64,000 nt of DNA from Rhizobium rosettiformans (GTDB taxonomy: Bacteria; Pseudomonadota; Alphaproteobacteria; Rhizobiales; Rhizobiaceae), in the NCBI RefSeq assembly GCF_016806065.1, contig NZ_CP032405.1, positions 2,260,001-2,324,000 of the forward strand, read 5' to 3'. The translations under genes were made by a program, and so were the position numbers. Under the pieces are notes generated by a model that was not told where the DNA came from, ran no database searches, and was given only the letters and a program-made list of their open reading frames with translations. Below, piece after piece: positions 53,660-62,753 of this stretch. Every line of letters starts with the position of its first letter. The stretch's first letter is position 1.

Positions 53660-54715
53660 CTATGCCGCCGGCGAAAAGTCGGTCCGAAGGCCTGACCTTT
53701 CCGTATGCCTGATCGTCACGACCGTGCCTGGAGAAGCGTCGCTAACCGTCAATTCGCCGTCGAGATTCTTGACGAGTGCCTCGACGATACCGGTGCCTAA
53801 CCCGGCCTTGGGCGCTTCGTTCCCGATGGGCATTCCAATTCCGTCGTCGGAAATGGAAAGGGTCCAGTCTTTTCCCGAAGACAGATAATTGATCTCGATC
53901 GTTCCGTTCCGATCGTCGCTGAAGGCATGCTTCAGAGCGTTGATCACGAGTTCGGTAACGATCAGACCCAGACTGATTGAGACATCCGCCGGGACGGTGC
54001 TGTCATCGACCGTCACCTGGATCGACAGCCGCTCGGGGTCCGCGATCATCGATGCGCCGAGACTTTGGCTAAGCTGCGTGAAATAGGCACGCAGCTCAAC
54101 ACTGCCGCCGGCAGAGGTGGAGAGCTGACGCTGCAGGGCTGCAATCGACATGATGCGATGACGGGCGTCATGGAGATGCCCGCGGACCTCCTCCGACTGA
54201 ACGCGGCGCGCACTCTGCATGAGCACGCTAGCAATGATCTGCAGACTGTTGGCGACCCTGTGCTGGACTTCCTGCAGAAGGATGGCCTTGTCGCGAACCA
54301 GATCGTCTTTCAGGCGAGCTTCAGCGCGCATGTCGGTCACGTCGGTAATGGCGACAAGCAGGCGAATATGCTCCAGGTCGCCATCGTCGAGCTTTCGCGC
54401 ATTGATGATCAACTGTCGCGTTTTCTGGTCCGGACGCTTCAGGTCGATCTCGTAGGCATCAATGCTCACACTGCCGGTGACGGTCGCCGTCAACAAGGAG
54501 TCGAGCCTCGGCATGGCCCATTCCCCGTGCCCGAGTTCGCCGAGGCGCTTGCCTGTGACGGAGGCCGGGGCAATCTCGAATGCTCGGCAGAAGGATGCGC
54601 TCGCTGCAATGATCCTCAGATCATCGGACAGAAATAGCAGTGGTTCGTTGGACGAGGTCACAACGGCAAGTGTGCTTGCCGCTTCGAAATGCACTGCTGG
54701 TGTCTGTGGCATATA
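53660..54715 (-). CDS. Cytoplasmic PAS sensor kinase of the HisKA_2 family
   Basis: The 351-residue kinase has an N-terminal PAS domain (about 10-125, LLFLSDDLRIIAASASFCRA), a HisKA_2 H-box with LLQEVQHRVANSLQIIASVL (about 148-167) and a HATPase_c domain (about 235-340, NALKHAF, SDDGIGMPIG, GLGTGIVEALV). No membrane helix is seen. ATG 54715 follows GAGGG; the longer reading from 55024 lacks conserved sequence. It is upstream of the single receiver gene and probably its partner. Confidence 0.87.
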   Translation of the reverse strand, partial: YMPQTPAVHFEAASTLAVVTSSNEPLLFLSDDLRIIAASASFCRAFEIAPASVTGKRLGELGHGEWAMPRLDSLLTATVTGSVSIDAYEIDLKRPDQKTRQLIINARKLDDGDLEHIRLLVAITDVTDMRAEARLKDDLVRDKAILLQEVQHRVANSLQIIASVLMQSARRVQSEEVRGHLHDARHRIMSIAALQRQLSTSAGGSVELRAYFTQLSQSLGASMIADPERLSIQVTVDDSTVPADVSISLGLIVTELVINALKHAFSDDRNGTIEINYLSSGKDWTLSISDDGIGMPIGNEAPKAGLGTGIVEALVKNLDGELTVSDASPGTVVTIRHTERSGLRTDFSPAA

Positions 54716-54963
54716 GAGGCCCTCAAGGGCCGAAGACTCACGGCGCAAGTCATGACTCGGCAGGAGTGTCGACAGAAACGATAAGGTCAATTCCGACAGG
54801 GGGATGGTAACACACCGGATGTGCGTTCCCTGCATCATTTGTTCGATTGATTGGCAAAAACGAACCTGGAGCACCAGAAACTTGCTGATTATCAAGCGAA
54901 TGCGGCGTTCTACCTCCAGGAGCGACTGAAGGCCCCTCCCATCTGCAGTCGGCACAGGTCCGA

Positions 54964-55965
54964 TCAATGTGTCAGATCGCTCACCCGCATCGTCAAGGTC
55001 ACAACGACCCCTCCGGCGGTCCACTCGTGCGCAATCGAGCCCCCGAGGTGACCACTCACTGTGCGGTGGAGAAGCTTGCTTCCATATCCTTCAGGTGAGC
55101 GGCTCGGTATCTCTGGCCCGCCCTGTTCGCTCCAGAGGATCTCGACATTCTCTTCGACGGTAGAGCCGGAGATATCGAGCAAACCTTGCTCGGAGGACAG
55201 GGCGCCGTATTTCAAAGAATTGGTCGCCAGCTCATGGATCACGAGGGCAAGGCTTGTCGCCGCCTTTTCGCCGATCCCCATGCGCGGAACGGCGACACGG
55301 ATCCGACCTGCGAAGGCGCCGATCTCATCATAAGGCGCCAGCAGCACCGAGAACAGGTCGCCAAGCAGGGCGGCACTCCCCTGACCATTGGGTAGAGGCC
55401 GCACCAGGTCATGGGCACGCCCCAGCGCGGTCAGTCGCTGGGTCAACTGCTTCGCCATCTCCTCTTTCGTCTCGGTCGTCCGTGACGTGATTGTCGTCAG
55501 GCCAGACGCGAGAGCGAGAAGGTTCTTCACCCTATGGCTCATTTCACCTGCCAGCAACTCGTGGCCTTCCTCCGCCTGCTTGCGCCCCGTAACATCGAGG
55601 AAAATGCCCGACATCTTTCCGGCGGCGGTATCTCCGTTGCTTCCTTGGCCCCGCGCCGAAATCCATCGCACATCCGATGCGCTCGTCAGAATTCTAAAGT
55701 CGATCTCGAACTGGCCTTCGATGACACGGGTAGCCATGAAGGCCGTCCTCACGCGGTCGCGATCCGCAGGATGAACCTGCGCGGACAGGTGTTCAAAAGT
55801 CAGTACGGTGTCCGGAGAGATGTCCCAGAGTTCGAAGCCTCGTGCATCCATGACGAATTCATCGTTCTCGATAATCCAGGTCCAGAGAGCGACCCCGGCG
55901 GAGTCAATCGCGCTTCGCAGTGCTTGCACGTCCCAGTCTGTATGCGTTGGACCGTCGTCTTTCAT
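54964..55965 (-). CDS. PAS-HWE sensor histidine kinase
   Basis: The 333-residue soluble kinase has a PAS domain (about 14-130, with FEIDFRILTSASDVRWISAR) and an HWE-type transmitter. The H-box is EMSHRVKNLLALASGLT (about 144-160), the N-box IHELATNSLKYGALS, and the diagnostic W-x-E lies in ILWSEQGG. HWE kinases are abundant in rhizobia and often serve light, redox or general-stress signalling. No receiver partner is adjacent except the single-domain protein at 53200. Confidence 0.88.
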   Translation of the reverse strand: MKDDGPTHTDWDVQALRSAIDSAGVALWTWIIENDEFVMDARGFELWDISPDTVLTFEHLSAQVHPADRDRVRTAFMATRVIEGQFEIDFRILTSASDVRWISARGQGSNGDTAAGKMSGIFLDVTGRKQAEEGHELLAGEMSHRVKNLLALASGLTTITSRTTETKEEMAKQLTQRLTALGRAHDLVRPLPNGQGSAALLGDLFSVLLAPYDEIGAFAGRIRVAVPRMGIGEKAATSLALVIHELATNSLKYGALSSEQGLLDISGSTVEENVEILWSEQGGPEIPSRSPEGYGSKLLHRTVSGHLGGSIAHEWTAGGVVVTLTMRVSDLTH

Positions 55966-56135
55966 TCAGGCTCTCCCGTTCGACGGTGCAGCGCATCGAT
56001 CCACAATCCGTGGACGACCTTATAGGCAAAAGACTGCCCGTGACCAGTCGGTTCCCTTCGCAGCACATTTCCGCCACGCGCTTTGGAGTGCGGCGGGAAG
56101 AAGTTGTCGATTATAACGAAAGGCAGGCAAGGTGC

Positions 56136-56160
56136 GGAACTTTAATCACGCGCTCGTGTT
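56136..56160 (+). promoter_or_regulatory. EcfG-type promoter for the exported 105-residue protein
   Basis: GGAAC at 56136-56140, 16 bases, then TGTT (GTT 56158-56160), with the start codon at 56205. The -10 first base departs from C/G. Confidence 0.5.
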
Positions 56161-56204
56161 CTTGCTGCGAGACCTAGCAACCAGGTCTGCAAAGAGGAAA
56201 ACCC

Positions 56205-56522
56205 ATGAAAAAGATGATTTTCGCGGCGGCGCTCGTGTGCGCCTCGGCAGTGTCTGCCTATGCCCAGACCACGACGGTTCCGGCCACGGATGGCGATACT
56301 CCTGCCGTTGCGACACCGGATACGCCAAATGCTGCTGCCCCTGTGGAGGGCGCAAATTCCTTCACCGAGGAACAGGCACGGCAGCGCATTGAAGAGGCAG
56401 GCTACACCGGCATTGCCGACCTAATGCTCGACGACCAGGGCGTTTGGCAGGCCACGGCGATGAAGGATGGCAGGTCCATGCCGGTGGCCATGGATTACCA
56501 GGGCAACGTCGTCTCGAAATAA
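56205..56522 (+). CDS. Exported small protein with PepSY-like C-terminus
   Basis: The 105-residue product has a signal peptide (MKKMIFAAALVCASAVSAYA) and a Thr/Ala/Pro-rich linker (about 22-50). The compact C-terminal domain contains EEQARQRIEEAGYTGIADL and WQATAMKDGRSMPVAMDYQG, reminiscent of PepSY modules. GAGGAAAA precedes the ATG. It is likely stress-induced from the EcfG-type promoter; the role is unknown. Confidence 0.78.
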   Translation: MKKMIFAAALVCASAVSAYAQTTTVPATDGDTPAVATPDTPNAAAPVEGANSFTEEQARQRIEEAGYTGIADLMLDDQGVWQATAMKDGRSMPVAMDYQGNVVSK

Positions 56523-56553
56523 TTTTGCGGAAACGCAGAGAAAGGTCATTCCA

Positions 56554-57165
56554 ATGAAAACCATTACCGGACTTTTTGACAACTATGCTGAGGCAACTTC
56601 GGCCGTCAGTGCACTTGAAGCCCGTGGCGTCCCATCCGACGACATCAGCATTGTTTCCAACAATGCCGACAACCGCCACAAGCATGAAGACAACGACAAC
56701 GGTGCCGCAGAAGGTGCGGGCGCCGGTGCCGGTATCGGCGCTGTCGTTGGTGGTGCAGGTGGTCTTCTAACTGGCCTTGGCATCATGGCCATTCCCGGTG
56801 TCGGCCCGGTCGTGGCGGCCGGTTGGCTTGCCGCCACTGCCGCCGGTGCGGTCGCCGGCGCGGTTGCCGGTGGTGCAGCGGGCGGATTGATCGGCGCACT
56901 CACCGATTCCGGCGTCTCCGAAGATGAAGCCCATGTCTACGCCGAAGGTGTTCGCCGTGGCGGCACACTTGTCACCGCTCGGGTGGATGACGGAATGGAA
57001 ATCGAAGCAGAATCGATCCTCAAGCAGTCAAACCGCGTCGATCCGATGGCGCGCCGCCAGGCCTATTCGGAGCAGGGCTGGACGAAGTTCGACCACGCAG
57101 CTGATCCTTACGGCCCAGCCGAAATCGAACAGGAGCGGGACCGCTATCGCGTTCGCACTCTCTAA
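56554..57165 (+). CDS. Stress protein with YflT-like N-terminus and glycine-zipper core
   Basis: The 203-residue protein starts MKTITGLFDNYAEATSAVSA, typical of the heat-induced YflT/17M general-stress family. A long Gly/Ala hydrophobic segment follows (about 50-115, AGAGAGIGAVVGGAGGLLTG), then a C-terminal half with AHVYAEGVRRGGTLVTARV. It lies 31 bases after the exported 105-residue protein gene and is probably cotranscribed. The zipper suggests membrane association. Confidence 0.8.
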   Translation: MKTITGLFDNYAEATSAVSALEARGVPSDDISIVSNNADNRHKHEDNDNGAAEGAGAGAGIGAVVGGAGGLLTGLGIMAIPGVGPVVAAGWLAATAAGAVAGAVAGGAAGGLIGALTDSGVSEDEAHVYAEGVRRGGTLVTARVDDGMEIEAESILKQSNRVDPMARRQAYSEQGWTKFDHAADPYGPAEIEQERDRYRVRTL

Positions 57166-57272
57166 CCGATAACAATCGAGGATCGGTTCATGCCGGTCCT
57201 CGAACTCGCTGTGAAACATCATCTATCAACAGGGATGTCGGTTGGCTTTCCGGAACCCCAGAAGGTCACCCC

Positions 57273-58358
57273 ATGCGAAGCATTTCCGATACCATCGAGC
57301 GGCTCGCTCGTGCCCGCGCTCAAACACACGGCGCCGTCGACCAGCCGAACAAGCTGACCAGACTGGCTGACCCTGCGCAAAACCCCGGCCAGCTTACGGG
57401 CTGGTATCAGTGCCCGGATAGTCCGGCGTCCCCTCCCGCCCTCGTAGTCGTCCTGCATGGCTGCACACAGTCGGCAGCCGCCTATGATCATGGTTCCGGC
57501 TGGTCGCGGCTCGCGGACGACTATGGTTTCGCGGTCCTCTTTCCAGAACAGTCCCGCCAGAACAATGCAAATCTCTGCTTCAACTGGTTCCAGAGCAATG
57601 ACGTCACGCGCGACGAGGGAGAGATCCTGTCGATCCGCGAGATGATCGCGAGCATGATCGACCTTCACGGTGTCGATCCGCGTCGTGTGTTCGTCACCGG
57701 CCTTTCGGCAGGTGGCGCAATGGCCAATGCACTTCTCGCCTCCTATCCCGAAGTCTTTACCGGTGGTGCGATCATCGCTGGCCTTCCCTTCGGCGTCGCC
57801 TCCACGGTGCCGGAAGCATTTGATCGGATGCGGGGGCATGGTCTTCCATCCTCCACGATGCTTGATGCCAAGCTGAGGAACGCCTCAGCCCATGAAGGAC
57901 CTTGGCCGACGGTATCCGTATGGCACGGAACGACCGACAACACCGTTTCAGACGCAAACTCCCGTGCGATCATCGATCAGTGGCTCGGTGTCCACGGGGC
58001 GGACGTGGGATCGAGCGAGGCTCAGCTTCTCGATGGCGGCCACGCGCTGGAAACGTGGAAAGACGCATCCGGCCGTGATGCCATCGAGCATTACCGCATT
58101 GTCGGAATGGGTCACGGAACACCCGTCGATGCAGCCTCCGGATACGGCCGGCCTGCCGCCCATATGCTCGATGCCGGGATTTCCTCGACCGTGCACATCG
58201 CGCGAGCCTGGGGGCTTACACCATCCTTCGAACGGCGGGGGACCGCAACCGAGCGCGATACCGCGTGCGTAGCTCCACGGCAGAGTGAACCCTCGAAGCC
58301 TGATAGCATTCAGGAGGTCATCGAGAGCGCGCTGCGGGCTTCGGGCCTCATGAGATGA
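57273..58358 (+). CDS. PHB-depolymerase-family esterase
   Basis: The 361-residue alpha/beta hydrolase has the oxyanion motif VVVLHGCTQSAAAYDHGSGW (about 58-77) and the nucleophile elbow FVTGLSAGGAMANALL (Ser near residue 147). A catalytic Asp is expected near VSVWHGTTDNTVS, and a His in GMGHGTPVDA. No clear signal peptide is visible, so it may act in the cytoplasm or on short esters. A second, truncated copy of its 3' end sits at 28841-29166. GAAGG precedes the start. Confidence 0.88.
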   Translation: MRSISDTIERLARARAQTHGAVDQPNKLTRLADPAQNPGQLTGWYQCPDSPASPPALVVVLHGCTQSAAAYDHGSGWSRLADDYGFAVLFPEQSRQNNANLCFNWFQSNDVTRDEGEILSIREMIASMIDLHGVDPRRVFVTGLSAGGAMANALLASYPEVFTGGAIIAGLPFGVASTVPEAFDRMRGHGLPSSTMLDAKLRNASAHEGPWPTVSVWHGTTDNTVSDANSRAIIDQWLGVHGADVGSSEAQLLDGGHALETWKDASGRDAIEHYRIVGMGHGTPVDAASGYGRPAAHMLDAGISSTVHIARAWGLTPSFERRGTATERDTACVAPRQSEPSKPDSIQEVIESALRASGLMR

Positions 58359-58874
58359 GGTTATCGGGTGCGCGCTTGCTGGCTGTCGATCATTTAAACA
58401 CTACCCAAGCGGATTTCGGAGCCTCGTGCAGGCTTACGCGACCATAGTTCCGGTGTTCACGTAGCTTACTGGCTGCCATGAGGTTCGCCAACACAACTTC
58501 GTGCGAGATCTGCCCGCGTCACGCGCCAGTCATCCGCGAGTGGAAGACAGGTTCGCGATGAGATTTTCTGCCATGATCCATGGCCAGTTGCTGCGGTGCT
58601 CGCCTTTGGGTGAGCACGCTTTGCTCATGCCAAGCAGCCTTCCCAAGCCCATGGCCGGAAATTGGAACGGTAGGGTCTCGGGCGCCTGCCGTCCGATTTT
58701 CAGGCTTCCTGGCAGACTTCCCTGATTTCGTGGGGTCGTTCATCTGTTTGGCCTGCAACAGCCGCGCGTTGGTGTGGAGGGAACTATGTGTCCCCCGAAC
58801 CTGTTCCCTCAATGGAACGCGAAGTTCGAAAGGCTCGCCGATTCCTCCGTTCAACTCGGTAAAGGCGATTATTC
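58359..58874. other. 516-base gap with a possible EcfG-type promoter
   Basis: No gene is supported. GGAAC at 58780-58784 is followed after 18 bases by GTT (58803-58805), one base longer than the other sites, and would serve the MscS operon. A minus-strand open frame at 58519-58854 has no ribosome site or family features. Confidence 0.4.
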
Positions 58875-58961
58875 ATGCTGAAGTTTCTCGGCGGCACGAT
58901 TGGTGTCATATTTCTCATCGGCTTGGCCGTGGTGGTTCTTCTCCTGATGCTGATCTTCTGA
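58875..58961 (+). CDS. 28-residue single-helix membrane peptide
   Basis: The tiny gene encodes MLKFLGGTIGVIFLIGLAVV followed by more leucine/valine, a single membrane helix with one lysine at the N-terminus. AAAGG lies about ten bases upstream. Its TGA overlaps the ATG of the MscS gene (TGATG), so it may be a coupled small subunit or leader of the channel. Confidence 0.5.
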   Translation: MLKFLGGTIGVIFLIGLAVVVLLLMLIF

Positions 58962-60323
58962 TGCCTGAAGGTGCTGGCGCAGGCAGGCGGTTCAGCCTGC
59001 TGGTGGCCACGCTGTTCCTCGGGATCCTCCTCATTCTGGTCGATCGGGCCGTGGCGCAGGAGGGGGGCGGAGACGGTCAGGCTGGATGGTCGCGCGCTTT
59101 TCTCTGTCAGCTCGAGTGATACCCTTGGCGCTGAAGAACGGGCTCGGCGGGTGGAACAGCGGCTTGGTGTTCTGGTCAGGGCGCTCGAAACTGTGCCGAA
59201 TGCTGCCGTCGAAGCTTCGGGAAACGAGCGCGTCATCGTCGTAGCGGGTGTGCGGATCACGACCGTCTCGCCGATCGATGCGGAAGACAGTCTGACTGAC
59301 ATCGACACTCTGGCCGCCCGTTGGGCAAATGCGATCGAATTGGGTTTACGAGATGCTGTCGATCGCCGTCAGGGTTTCGGTGGCAGTTTTTTCGCAGACA
59401 CACTCGCGGCCCTGCAAACCGTTCTCTCGCGAGCCTGGAGTTCGGTGGTCAGCGTTGTTCCGCGATTGCTGGCTGCGGCACTGGTGATGGGAACCACCTT
59501 GCTGGTTGCTTCAGGTGTCAACCGTGTGCTCGTGGTCGTCTTCAAACGCCGAATCGCTGACAGAACACTCGAGAACCTGATCCGGCAGTTGTCGTACTAC
59601 TCTCTCATTCTACTCGGCGTGCTCGTTGCCGCTGATGCGCTGGGGTTCAGCCCGGGCGCGCTGGTGACCGGGCTTGGCCTGACGGGTCTCGTGCTCGGTT
59701 TCGCGCTCAAGGACATCTTGTCGAATTTCGTCAGCGGTCTATTGATCCTGGCGCTTCGGCCGTTCGAAATCGGGGACCAGATTGTTGTCGGACCGACGGA
59801 GGGTTCGGTCGAACGGATCGAACTGCGTGCAACGCAGATCCGCACCTATGATGGCCGCGTGGCACTGGTGCCCAATGCCGAAGTCTTCACTTCGCGTATT
59901 GTCAACAACACCGCAGATCCGATCCGTCGTGGCAATGTTCTGCTTCAGGTCGGATATAGCACTGATCTCGACACTCTCGTCGAGCGTTTGCGCGGATCTG
60001 TCGCTTCGGTACAGGGGGTGCTTGACGACCGCCCGGTGACGGTTCGGATCGATGAACTGGCTGCCGATGCGATCACCATGAACATCGGTTTCTGGACGGA
60101 TTCACTCCGGTCCGATTACAAGCAAACCACATCCGATGTTCGCCGGCACATCGCCTCCACCATGGAAGACATGGGCCTTCCGCTTCCAGAGCCTGACCTT
60201 TGGCGCGTCGCACCTGCCCATCTGGAAGAATGGAAAACGGCTTTGTCATCACGCCGAGAGCCATTGCATCCGACATCAGGCGCAGAGAAGAACGATTATA
60301 TGAAAGGAAAGAGCAGCAAATGA
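58961..60323 (+). CDS. MscS-family mechanosensitive channel, reading frame broken at a G-run
   Basis: From ATG 58961 the frame gives a signal peptide (RRFSLLVATLFLGILLILVD, cleavage near VAQEG) but stops at 59119. The channel continues in the next frame from ETVRLDGRALFSVSS (about 59071) to the stop at 60323. The shift maps to six Gs at 59062-59067; five Gs would join the frames. The channel part has two to three helices (LLAAALVMGTTLLVASGVN), the pore-lining VTGLGLTGLVLGFALKDILS and the beta domain RPFEIGDQIVVG. It releases solutes under hypo-osmotic stress. Polymorphism, phase variation or sequencing error could explain the shift. Confidence 0.82.
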
Positions 60324-60784
60324 AACACAATCAAGCCATTGCATTGTTGGTCGCCCTCGCCAGTTCGGCCGCAGCGTCACAGGCTTTTGCACAGTCGGCC
60401 CCTTATCCGGGAGAAGATCCGGCCAAGCTGTTCGGATACGAAATCGATGCCAGGGAGACGGACAGCACGCGGGTTGCTGAGAAGGCGCTAAGAGCCGTTC
60501 AGCGGGCCAGAGAAACTGCCGATGAAGTGAAGATGGTCTTTGGCGCCAACCGCTTCCATTTCGTTGCGTTGAAACCGGACAGCATGGACATGGTAAGGCC
60601 GGAGGTTGGAAAGCGAGAGTCCGACGTCTCGCGCTTGCAGGCAGCGATCGAAAGCAACGCATTGTTTTACACAGCCATGCGAAGCGAGGGCATCGCCGCG
60701 AGCGATATCATTGGAGCGGAACTTGCAGACGGAGAAAGTGGCTTGAGTTCCGAAAAACGAGTGACGATCTATCTGGCGCCATGA
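60320..60784 (+). CDS. Secreted 154-residue protein of unknown function (paralogue 2)
   Basis: Signal peptide about residues 1-25 (SQAFAQ). The mature part starts SAPYPGEDPAKLFGYEIDAR and is closely similar over its whole length to the protein at 20851-21315, with the same conserved end SEKRVTIYLAP. The ATG overlaps the MscS stop (ATGA) with AAAGAG upstream, so it is coupled to the channel gene. An envelope or osmotic role is inferred from context only. Confidence 0.8.
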   Translation: MKHNQAIALLVALASSAAASQAFAQSAPYPGEDPAKLFGYEIDARETDSTRVAEKALRAVQRARETADEVKMVFGANRFHFVALKPDSMDMVRPEVGKRESDVSRLQAAIESNALFYTAMRSEGIAASDIIGAELADGESGLSSEKRVTIYLAP

Positions 60785-60859
60785 CTGGCTCGTTCCCAGA
60801 ACTACATCTCCGGAAGAGTAGCGATCGCGCCTCTTTTTCAAGGACAGAATGAGCGAAGC

Positions 60860-62311
60860 ATGACATCGAGCATCCTGCAATCAGGTCGCAACTGTTGGAA
60901 GAAGGCGCGCGCAGATCGTTTCGGCGTCATCTTCGACGCCGAAGACTATTTCGTTGCCGTCAAGCAGGCCATCCTCGAAGCTCGGCAGGTGGTTTACCTG
61001 ATCGGCTGGGATTTCGACACCCGGATCGAGTTCGAGCCTGAGGGTGCCAGTCTTGAAGGGCCGAACAAGCTGGGACGGTTTCTGAAGTGGATCGGCAAGA
61101 CACGTCCAGACCTGCAAGTCCACATCCTCAAATGGCATCTGGGCTTGTTCACTTCATTGGGACGCGGAAGCATGCCCTTTCGTCTGCTGAACCTTATGTC
61201 CACTTCCAATATCCACTTCAAACTGGATGGCGCGCATCCGCCTGCCTCCGCCCATCACCAGAAGATCGTGGTCATCGACGACGTGCTGGCCTTCTGCGGC
61301 GGGATCGACATCACCACCGAGCGCTGGGACACGCGCTGGCATTTGGACGACGACGCGCGTCGCAAAATGCCGAATGGCAAGCCCCATGGCCCCTGGCACG
61401 ATGCGACATCTGTTCTGAGCGGACCTGTTGCAAAACTGCTGGGGGATGTCGCCCGGGAGCGATGGTTTGCCGCCACCAGCGAAAAACTCCTCGAGCCCAA
61501 CCGCAGCGATCCCCTGTGGCCGGAGGCAGTCCAGGTGCTGCTTAGAGATGTCGAGGTTGCAATCGCACGCACGCTCCCCGCCTATCGCGATCAATCCGAG
61601 GTCCGGGAAATCGAGACGCTCTATCTCGACGCGATCGCCGGCGCAAAAGACATCATCTATTGCGAGAGCCAGTATTTCGCATCCCGACGGATTGCAGAGG
61701 CCATGGCAGCCCGCCTGCAGGAGCCGGCTGGTCCCGAGATCATCGTGATCAACCCCGAATCCGCAGATGGATATCTGGAAGCCAAAACCATGGATACGGC
61801 GCGAGCACGTTTGCTCCAACTCGTAGGCGCGGCAGACCGCCACGACAGGTTTCGCATCTTCACGCCCGTCACCGAGCAGGGAAGACCGATCTACGTGCAT
61901 GCGAAGATCACGATTATCGACGATCGGCTGCTGCGTGTAGGCTCCTCCAACTTCAACAACCGCTCTCTGGGATTTGATTCCGAATGTGATGTTGCCATCG
62001 AGGTCCCATCTGACGATAGGGCAGGCGCAACCGCATCGGTAATCGAGACGATCCGGACAGAGCTATTGGCCGAGCATCTTGCGACCGAGCCGCATGCGAT
62101 CCGCGACGCCATCGCTTTGGCGAAAGGGTCGTTCGTGAAAGCGATTGATCGTCTGCTCGGGCCGGGAAAGACGCTGCGGCCTTATGTGCCTGACGAGGTC
62201 GGCGCCTTCGAGGAGATGTTGGCAGAGAATGATCTGCTCGATCCTGAAAGCCCGAGAAACTTCTTTGTAAGCTTGACGGGAGGCAGTTGGCGCCCTGAGG
62301 CTTTGCGGTGA
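60860..62311 (+). CDS. Phospholipase D-family protein (cardiolipin-synthase-like)
   Basis: The 483-residue protein carries two HKD motifs: HHQKIVVIDD (catalytic H133, K135) and VHAKITIIDDRLLRVGSSNF (H347, K349). No strong N-terminal membrane helix is visible, unlike classical ClsA, so it may be a soluble transphosphatidylase or phospholipase. The segment LGLFTSLGRGSMPFRLLNLM may contact membrane. It follows the 154-residue protein by 75 bases and converges with the CorC-like gene. Confidence 0.87.
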   Translation: MTSSILQSGRNCWKKARADRFGVIFDAEDYFVAVKQAILEARQVVYLIGWDFDTRIEFEPEGASLEGPNKLGRFLKWIGKTRPDLQVHILKWHLGLFTSLGRGSMPFRLLNLMSTSNIHFKLDGAHPPASAHHQKIVVIDDVLAFCGGIDITTERWDTRWHLDDDARRKMPNGKPHGPWHDATSVLSGPVAKLLGDVARERWFAATSEKLLEPNRSDPLWPEAVQVLLRDVEVAIARTLPAYRDQSEVREIETLYLDAIAGAKDIIYCESQYFASRRIAEAMAARLQEPAGPEIIVINPESADGYLEAKTMDTARARLLQLVGAADRHDRFRIFTPVTEQGRPIYVHAKITIIDDRLLRVGSSNFNNRSLGFDSECDVAIEVPSDDRAGATASVIETIRTELLAEHLATEPHAIRDAIALAKGSFVKAIDRLLGPGKTLRPYVPDEVGAFEEMLAENDLLDPESPRNFFVSLTGGSWRPEALR

Positions 62312-62333
62312 ACTGGAACCTCTGCGTGGCGCG

Positions 62334-62753
62334 CTAGCTCTTGACGTTACGGTCGCTCCATTTCTGGCGGGCATGGGCTTGAAGATCCGGTATGCTGTCG
62401 AACTCATCGACGATCTCTTCGCCGATCAGCGTTTCGATCAGATCCTCCAAGGTCACGATGCCGGCAGTTCCTCCGAATTCATCGACGACCAGAGCGACAT
62501 GCCGATCCTTGTGGATGAGGAAATCGAAAAGCTCCTCAAGTGGCATCGCCTCTGTGATCGCCTCCAGATCGCGCTTCATGTCCTGTAGACGCGTGCCGCC
62601 CTTGCCCTCCACGGCTTCGTAGAGAATGTCTGTCTTGAGCACGAAGCCTGTGACCTGATCGATCGACCCTTCGAAGACCGGGATGCGAGAGAACTTGAGC
62701 TCGGCCTTGCATGCTATCACCGCATCGATCGTCGACTTCTGTTCAAGGGGCAT
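62334..62753 (-). CDS. CNNM/CorC-type protein, CBS-domain part (frameshifted from its membrane part)
   Basis: The 139-residue reading contains the CBS pair region: ELKFSRIPVFEGSIDQVTGF, VLKTDILY, VALVVDEFGGTAGIVTLEDL and EEIVDEFD. It begins at an ATG inside the end of the membrane part, in the next frame. In intact CorC/CNNM proteins this follows IMTPRTVV directly, so the gene is broken by a one-base shift near 62744-62753. The normal C-terminal CorC_HlyC domain is not seen. Confidence 0.8.
   Translation of the reverse strand: MPLEQKSTIDAVIACKAELKFSRIPVFEGSIDQVTGFVLKTDILYEAVEGKGGTRLQDMKRDLEAITEAMPLEELFDFLIHKDRHVALVVDEFGGTAGIVTLEDLIETLIGEEIVDEFDSIPDLQAHARQKWSDRNVKS

Noticed and set aside
54805..54829. 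GTTCC with an upstream AAC as a minus-strand EcfG promoter for the HisKA_2 kinase
   Set aside because: The spacing is 13 bases instead of 17.
58519..58854. Minus-strand open frame of 111 codons between the esterase and the channel operon
   Set aside because: No ribosome site, biased composition, no recognisable motif.
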